Assembly (NCBI GenBank): GCA_023231475.1
Contig: JALJEE010001061.1
Coordinates: 20,678 to 84,677 of the forward strand
Source: Seison nebaliae
Taxonomy: Eukaryota; Rotifera; Pararotatoria; Seisonacea; Seisonidae
Direction: 5' to 3'
DNA length: 64,000 nt
The notes below the pieces were generated by a model. It was not told the origin of the DNA. It searched no databases and saw nothing but the letters and a program-made list of their open reading frames with translations. The position numbers were made by a program, and so were the translations under genes. This document shows, in pieces, positions 59,979-64,000 of this stretch (positions within the stretch are counted from its first letter, which is position 1; each line of letters starts with the position of its first letter).

Positions 59979-62900
59979 ATGAACAATTCTGTATGTAACG
60001 AAATGAATCATTTCGAGAGTTTGACTATAGCGCTCGAAAGGTCATTGTCGATGTGCAATGATAGTCAGAAGGAATCGCTCAGTATCTTTGCCAAATTGCG
60101 TTTGGAGAAGGAGTTTCCTTTATGGTTGATTCAGATCTTCCGTCAACCTAACACGGAAGAAATGGTGAAATTTCAAGCGATAATTCAATTGAAGAATTAT
60201 ATCGAGAAATTTTGGCGATGTCGAATCGCTAATCCAATCAAGATGGACATCCAACAATTCATCATTTTGGAATTAGAAGAAAATAATTTCAATGAGAAAT
60301 TCCTTCCACACCTCTCTCTCATTCTAAGTCGGATAGCTCGTTATGAATATCCGAGGAAATGGCCCGAACTGCCCGGGACATTATTCAAATTATCTTTCAA
60401 TACTCAGGTGTTTGCGACGTTTTTCCTCGATTTCCTCAAAGTACTCTCCACTCAACGAATGCCGTTCGAGAAAAAAAATTATCTGCAAGAATCCATGACA
60501 TGGTTGCCGGATTTCCAGAGGAAATATGTGAAACATACGGCAGATATCGAAAAAGTTGTGTCGTCGATTTTGGATAAAATTGATGATAAAATTTCTTTTT
60601 ATACAAAAATGGAATTACGTTCATTGGATGATTTTATAGAATTGAATCGATTATTGAAGATAACATATTTGCTCGTTTGCAATATTAAAGAGATTATTTG
60701 TAATGCTGATATTCCATTGAATAATGATCATGTGGAATTGATCATCAATCCATCCATCAAATTCCTTTCAGATGATGATTCTTTCATCAATATTGTTAAT
60801 ATAAATAAATTATTCGAAAATCAATTTACTTATAATATGAACAATGATGACATGTATGGCATTACGTTGAGTATCGTGAATAATTTCTTGAAATTGAAAG
60901 TGATTTCCATCGAAATGTTGAGAGACTCACTGGAAAAATCATCGAGTATTTTCTGCAATTATTATGGGACGAATACTTTCAATTATCTCCTCTCAACAAT
61001 GACGATTGATGATTCGACGACACAACTCGCCGCTAACGGTCATATTCATACGTTGCAGAAACATATGGAAATTTATCATGAGAATTTGAATAATCGAAAT
61101 AATTCAAATCATATCGCCAATCAATTGTTACAGAATGATGAATTTATTCGATTGAATGAGACATTAGTGACATTAAACTTAAGTTTATTCCAACAACTAA
61201 TTACGACGTGGAGAACGGAAGAATCATTGACGAATACCATCGGTGAATTATTATTGACGAAACAACATTCGAAACAAAAACTTTTCCTCCAAATTATTTT
61301 GGATGGAGTGATGAAAAGTGGATTAGTCGTCACTAAATCCAATATGGAATTGATGGCGTCTGATCCGGAAGAATATTTACAACGAAACAATTTACAATTT
61401 AATGAGAGTCGATTACCCATCGATATTTATGATGGTAGTGAAAAATTGTTAGAGGCTCTCATTCAATTAGCTCTTCCATCATATGATGAAGTGACGAAAC
61501 GAGTGAAATTGAATGGTGAATTAGCGAATAATTTATTCAAATATTTTTCTATATTGAAAGATTATCTTTTTAGTAATATGACATCATTTACCGAAATCAT
61601 CAGTGTGGTAGATGGATTGAGAATTGGATGGAATTTCTTATTGAGAGGTTTCATTCAACAACCAAATTTCATCGATGAAATTCGAAAGTTCTTCATTTTC
61701 ATTCAAGAACAATTGAAAAATACGAATTCGTCCGATTTAAATTATTCTTCAGTTTATCGATTATCATTAATTCGTTTCTTCTTCACCGTTTATTCGGAAA
61801 CGAGAAATTTATTAGAGAATCGACATCTCATGAAATCATTCCTCAAAGATACGACATGCAACGATCCACAAATATTTATTTCTCCCATTGAATTGACATG
61901 TTCGGATCAGATGGATGAAATTGATCGAGATTATATGATCAAATTGAGAAAAGATCAAGAAGAGAATGAGAGAATTAATGAAAAAATTGAAAGCTTTGTA
62001 AATATCGATTTCGAAGAGATTTTACCTTTCCATCAATTCCTCTCACTTCTCACATTCCATATTAGTAAAGATGAGACGGATCTCATTGTTCGAATGCAAT
62101 GTCTCCAAATTATCGAACAGATCGCCAGTGAAATGAGACCGGTGGACATGAATCATTTCCTTGAATATTTCCCTCTCATTTTGAAAAGTCTGTTCGATTT
62201 ATGTACGAGATTCGATGAGATTGCTAATCGTGAAAAGATTTTCGATGTGGTGAAAAGTCTGATGAAGGAAGCGCCACCAGATATTTTTATAGAGAATCCA
62301 CATAATGAAATTGGTGATGGTGAGAAAATGATTGAACAAATCGATGAATTCTTACGAATTTCTTGGTGTGAACATACGGAGAAGAAAGTCATTCCAATTA
62401 TCTGTCAACGAATTATGCAAATATATTCCGTCTTTGCCGATTTACTCAATAAGAATGGTTGTAATAATATCGCTTATTCGATTTTGTTAATTTTGAAAAT
62501 GTTGAGAGAAAAACGAACCGAATTCTCCTCAACATTCCAAGACGACACATTAGATTTATGGAATAGTTTATTGAAGAACATTCGAATTTATGACGAGAAT
62601 GGAAATGAGACGATCTCTTATCAACAATTGAAATCGATTCATCCAATTCTCTTTTCCTCCATTAACGAGAGCAGCGACTTTTGTATTCCGAGTCGAAAGT
62701 TGTTGAATTCAATTTTCACTCTCTACTGGACCATAGGAGATCAACAATTCAATAAAGAACAATTAGATGATTGTTTGAAAATCTCTCTCATCATGTTGGA
62801 TCGTGCTCCTGTTCTCTATTGGGATGATACGATCACTCAGATCGAATTGATGATTATCGTTTATGGGAAGGAAGTTTTCACTTGTCCAAGTTTCGTCGAA

Positions 62901-63566
62901 TTATTATTATTTATAATAAATTCGATTGAAAATCTTTATTCGGTGTCGAAGAATCTTTATCATAAAATCATCAAAGTTCTCGCTCGATGTCTCCTCCAGT
63001 ATAATGAGGATGTGGTGCCATGTCTGGAAAAATGTTGTGAGATCGAAGCGAAAATAACTATCAAAAATTTGTTGGATAATCTTTTCTCCAAATTCAATCA
63101 GAGTCTCACCCAAACTCCTAATTTAAAAGAAATGAAACTTATCGGTTGTTGTATGATCTCTATTATTGTCAATTTAATGGTTGATATGGGAATCAGTGAC
63201 GAATTAGAACAGATCTGTGTCAATACAATTTTCGTTCTTCATCGTTCCATTTGTTCCGCTTATAAGAATAATGATACTGAAGATACGAAGGATATGTTCT
63301 TCCATTCGAACGAGGCTACTATCGGCTATCAAGGATGTTATCAATTAGATACGATGCCATTATTTCAACAAAGACTTACGAAAATTTTATGGGAAAACGA
63401 TTTTGTATTTAGCACACCTATCGAGAAGTTCTTACGTGAAACTCTTTTGAATGATAGTCGTCTATTTGATGATGCAACAGAACCATCATTTATGTCGCAC
63501 AAGATCTTGAAGAAAGTGCAGAACGAAGACGAATTGAGAAGCTTAAGAACATTGTTTATGGTATGA
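59979..63566 (+). CDS. IPO11: Importin-11-like karyopherin beta
   Basis: Intronless ORF. The first in-frame ATG is at 59979 (MNNSVCNEMNHFESL), giving 1,195 residues. It is a HEAT-repeat nuclear transport receptor that should bind RanGTP and carry cargo through nuclear pores. The N-terminal importin-beta domain is visible: FPLWLIQIFRQPNTEEMVKF, AIIQLKNYIEKFWR, RIARYEYPRKWPELPGTLFKL, then FLKVLSTQRMPFEKKNYLQE. This LxSxRxxxxxK pattern and the preceding R-W-P-E-L motif favour importin-11 over IPO7/8 or CSE1. The remainder is helical with acidic loops (for example QMDEIDRDYMIKLRKDQEEN). Human IPO11 is 975 residues, so this protein is about 20% longer. The lack of introns contrasts with the multi-intron hnRNP K and SERINC genes. 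Confidence 0.8.
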   Translation: MNNSVCNEMNHFESLTIALERSLSMCNDSQKESLSIFAKLRLEKEFPLWLIQIFRQPNTEEMVKFQAIIQLKNYIEKFWRCRIANPIKMDIQQFIILELEENNFNEKFLPHLSLILSRIARYEYPRKWPELPGTLFKLSFNTQVFATFFLDFLKVLSTQRMPFEKKNYLQESMTWLPDFQRKYVKHTADIEKVVSSILDKIDDKISFYTKMELRSLDDFIELNRLLKITYLLVCNIKEIICNADIPLNNDHVELIINPSIKFLSDDDSFINIVNINKLFENQFTYNMNNDDMYGITLSIVNNFLKLKVISIEMLRDSLEKSSSIFCNYYGTNTFNYLLSTMTIDDSTTQLAANGHIHTLQKHMEIYHENLNNRNNSNHIANQLLQNDEFIRLNETLVTLNLSLFQQLITTWRTEESLTNTIGELLLTKQHSKQKLFLQIILDGVMKSGLVVTKSNMELMASDPEEYLQRNNLQFNESRLPIDIYDGSEKLLEALIQLALPSYDEVTKRVKLNGELANNLFKYFSILKDYLFSNMTSFTEIISVVDGLRIGWNFLLRGFIQQPNFIDEIRKFFIFIQEQLKNTNSSDLNYSSVYRLSLIRFFFTVYSETRNLLENRHLMKSFLKDTTCNDPQIFISPIELTCSDQMDEIDRDYMIKLRKDQEENERINEKIESFVNIDFEEILPFHQFLSLLTFHISKDETDLIVRMQCLQIIEQIASEMRPVDMNHFLEYFPLILKSLFDLCTRFDEIANREKIFDVVKSLMKEAPPDIFIENPHNEIGDGEKMIEQIDEFLRISWCEHTEKKVIPIICQRIMQIYSVFADLLNKNGCNNIAYSILLILKMLREKRTEFSSTFQDDTLDLWNSLLKNIRIYDENGNETISYQQLKSIHPILFSSINESSDFCIPSRKLLNSIFTLYWTIGDQQFNKEQLDDCLKISLIMLDRAPVLYWDDTITQIELMIIVYGKEVFTCPSFVELLLFIINSIENLYSVSKNLYHKIIKVLARCLLQYNEDVVPCLEKCCEIEAKITIKNLLDNLFSKFNQSLTQTPNLKEMKLIGCCMISIIVNLMVDMGISDELEQICVNTIFVLHRSICSAYKNNDTEDTKDMFFHSNEATIGYQGCYQLDTMPLFQQRLTKILWENDFVFSTPIEKFLRETLLNDSRLFDDATEPSFMSHKILKKVQNEDELRSLRTLFMV

Positions 63567-63600
63567 AAAGAATGTATGAACGTCATTCAACAAATTGAAC

Positions 63601-63606
63601 AATAAA
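63601..63606 (+). terminator. Polyadenylation signal of the importin gene
   Basis: AATAAA lies 35 nt after the stop codon, followed by further AATAATAAAC signals. Confidence 0.55.
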
Positions 63607-64000
63607 TAATAATAAACTGTTATAGTTGTTTTGATAAGATTTTCCTTTTTCAAAAAAATATTTCTCTAATTCTTTTGTCTCGAAAACAGAATGGAAATTA
63701 TCATTTTCAATAATATAAAATTTTTACTTTTATTTTAAATTAATTTAAATTAATTTATTCTATTATTTATTGATTAAAAAAGAAAATTAAATTCTCCAGT
63801 TAGATCAATTTTGAAGATTTCTGAATTTAATTTTTTTTAGTGTACTGAATCAATCGTATATGACGAAGTTTCAAGTTCATCATAAAATTCATTATGTCAT
63901 TAATTAATTAAATTTTTTTCATTCCATTTGAAACGAATTTCATTTATCATATCTTAACATTTTCTAACTTTATTTCTTTCCAGTCTATTTTATTCTGATA
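63607..64000. other. 3' flank, nothing seen
   Basis: AT-rich sequence with TTAATTAA-type runs and no ORF or RNA gene to support. Confidence 0.5.

Noticed and set aside
1-64000. tRNA, rRNA, snRNA genes and CRISPR arrays
   Set aside because: No cloverleaf with A/B boxes, no rRNA or U-snRNA signature and no spaced direct-repeat array was seen by eye; a tRNAscan or Rfam search would be decisive.

Overview
This window is nuclear DNA from a small-genome animal. It is very AT-rich. Its genes are metazoan (TENT5, N4BP1-type NYN nuclease, hnRNP K, clathrin light chain, HCCS, SERINC, SRPK, SHB-type adapter, importin-11-like). Most introns are only 42-60 bp, with AT-rich bodies and 5' sites such as GTTAGT, GTTAAT and GTTCRA. 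Coding DNA is full of poly-Ser, poly-Asn, poly-Asp and poly-Gln runs. I infer an arthropod, possibly an acariform mite; the sequence alone does not prove this.

Layout. 0-9 kb: a small basic/His-rich ORF, about 5.7 kb of mostly non-coding DNA, then a TENT5 poly(A) polymerase with a long disordered N-terminus. 10.7-15 kb: two tandem single-pass membrane proteins I cannot assign to a family, with matching exon lengths and phases; an intron of the second holds a reverse-transcriptase relic. 15-17 kb: two tandem small secreted Tyr/Pro/Gln-rich proteins on the minus strand with duplicated promoters. 18-20.2 kb: a five-exon N4BP1/KHNYN-like NYN ribonuclease. 20.5-20.8 kb: a decayed Tc1/mariner transposase. 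21.9-26.4 kb (minus): hnRNP K in seven coding exons. 26.8-32.5 kb (minus): a helix-rich protein of about 1,790 residues, nine exons, unassigned, with two one-base reading-frame conflicts. 33 kb: clathrin light chain (minus) head-to-head with HCCS (plus), followed by SERINC (plus). 42-45.6 kb: SRPK kinase with a long C-terminal extension. 46.6 kb: a 142-bp MITE-like element with a 9-bp target duplication. 48-51 kb (minus): an SHB-family SH2 adapter. 51-60 kb: gene-poor, with only weak small ORFs. 60-63.6 kb: an intronless importin-11-like karyopherin.

Functionally this is a housekeeping and regulatory neighbourhood. RNA control is strongly represented (TENT5, NYN nuclease, hnRNP K, SR-protein kinase), with trafficking (clathrin light chain, importin) and mitochondrial cytochrome maturation. 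It is interrupted by lineage-specific tandem duplicates and transposon debris. Exon boundaries were deduced by hand from splice sites, reading phase and homology, and were not confirmed by transcripts.
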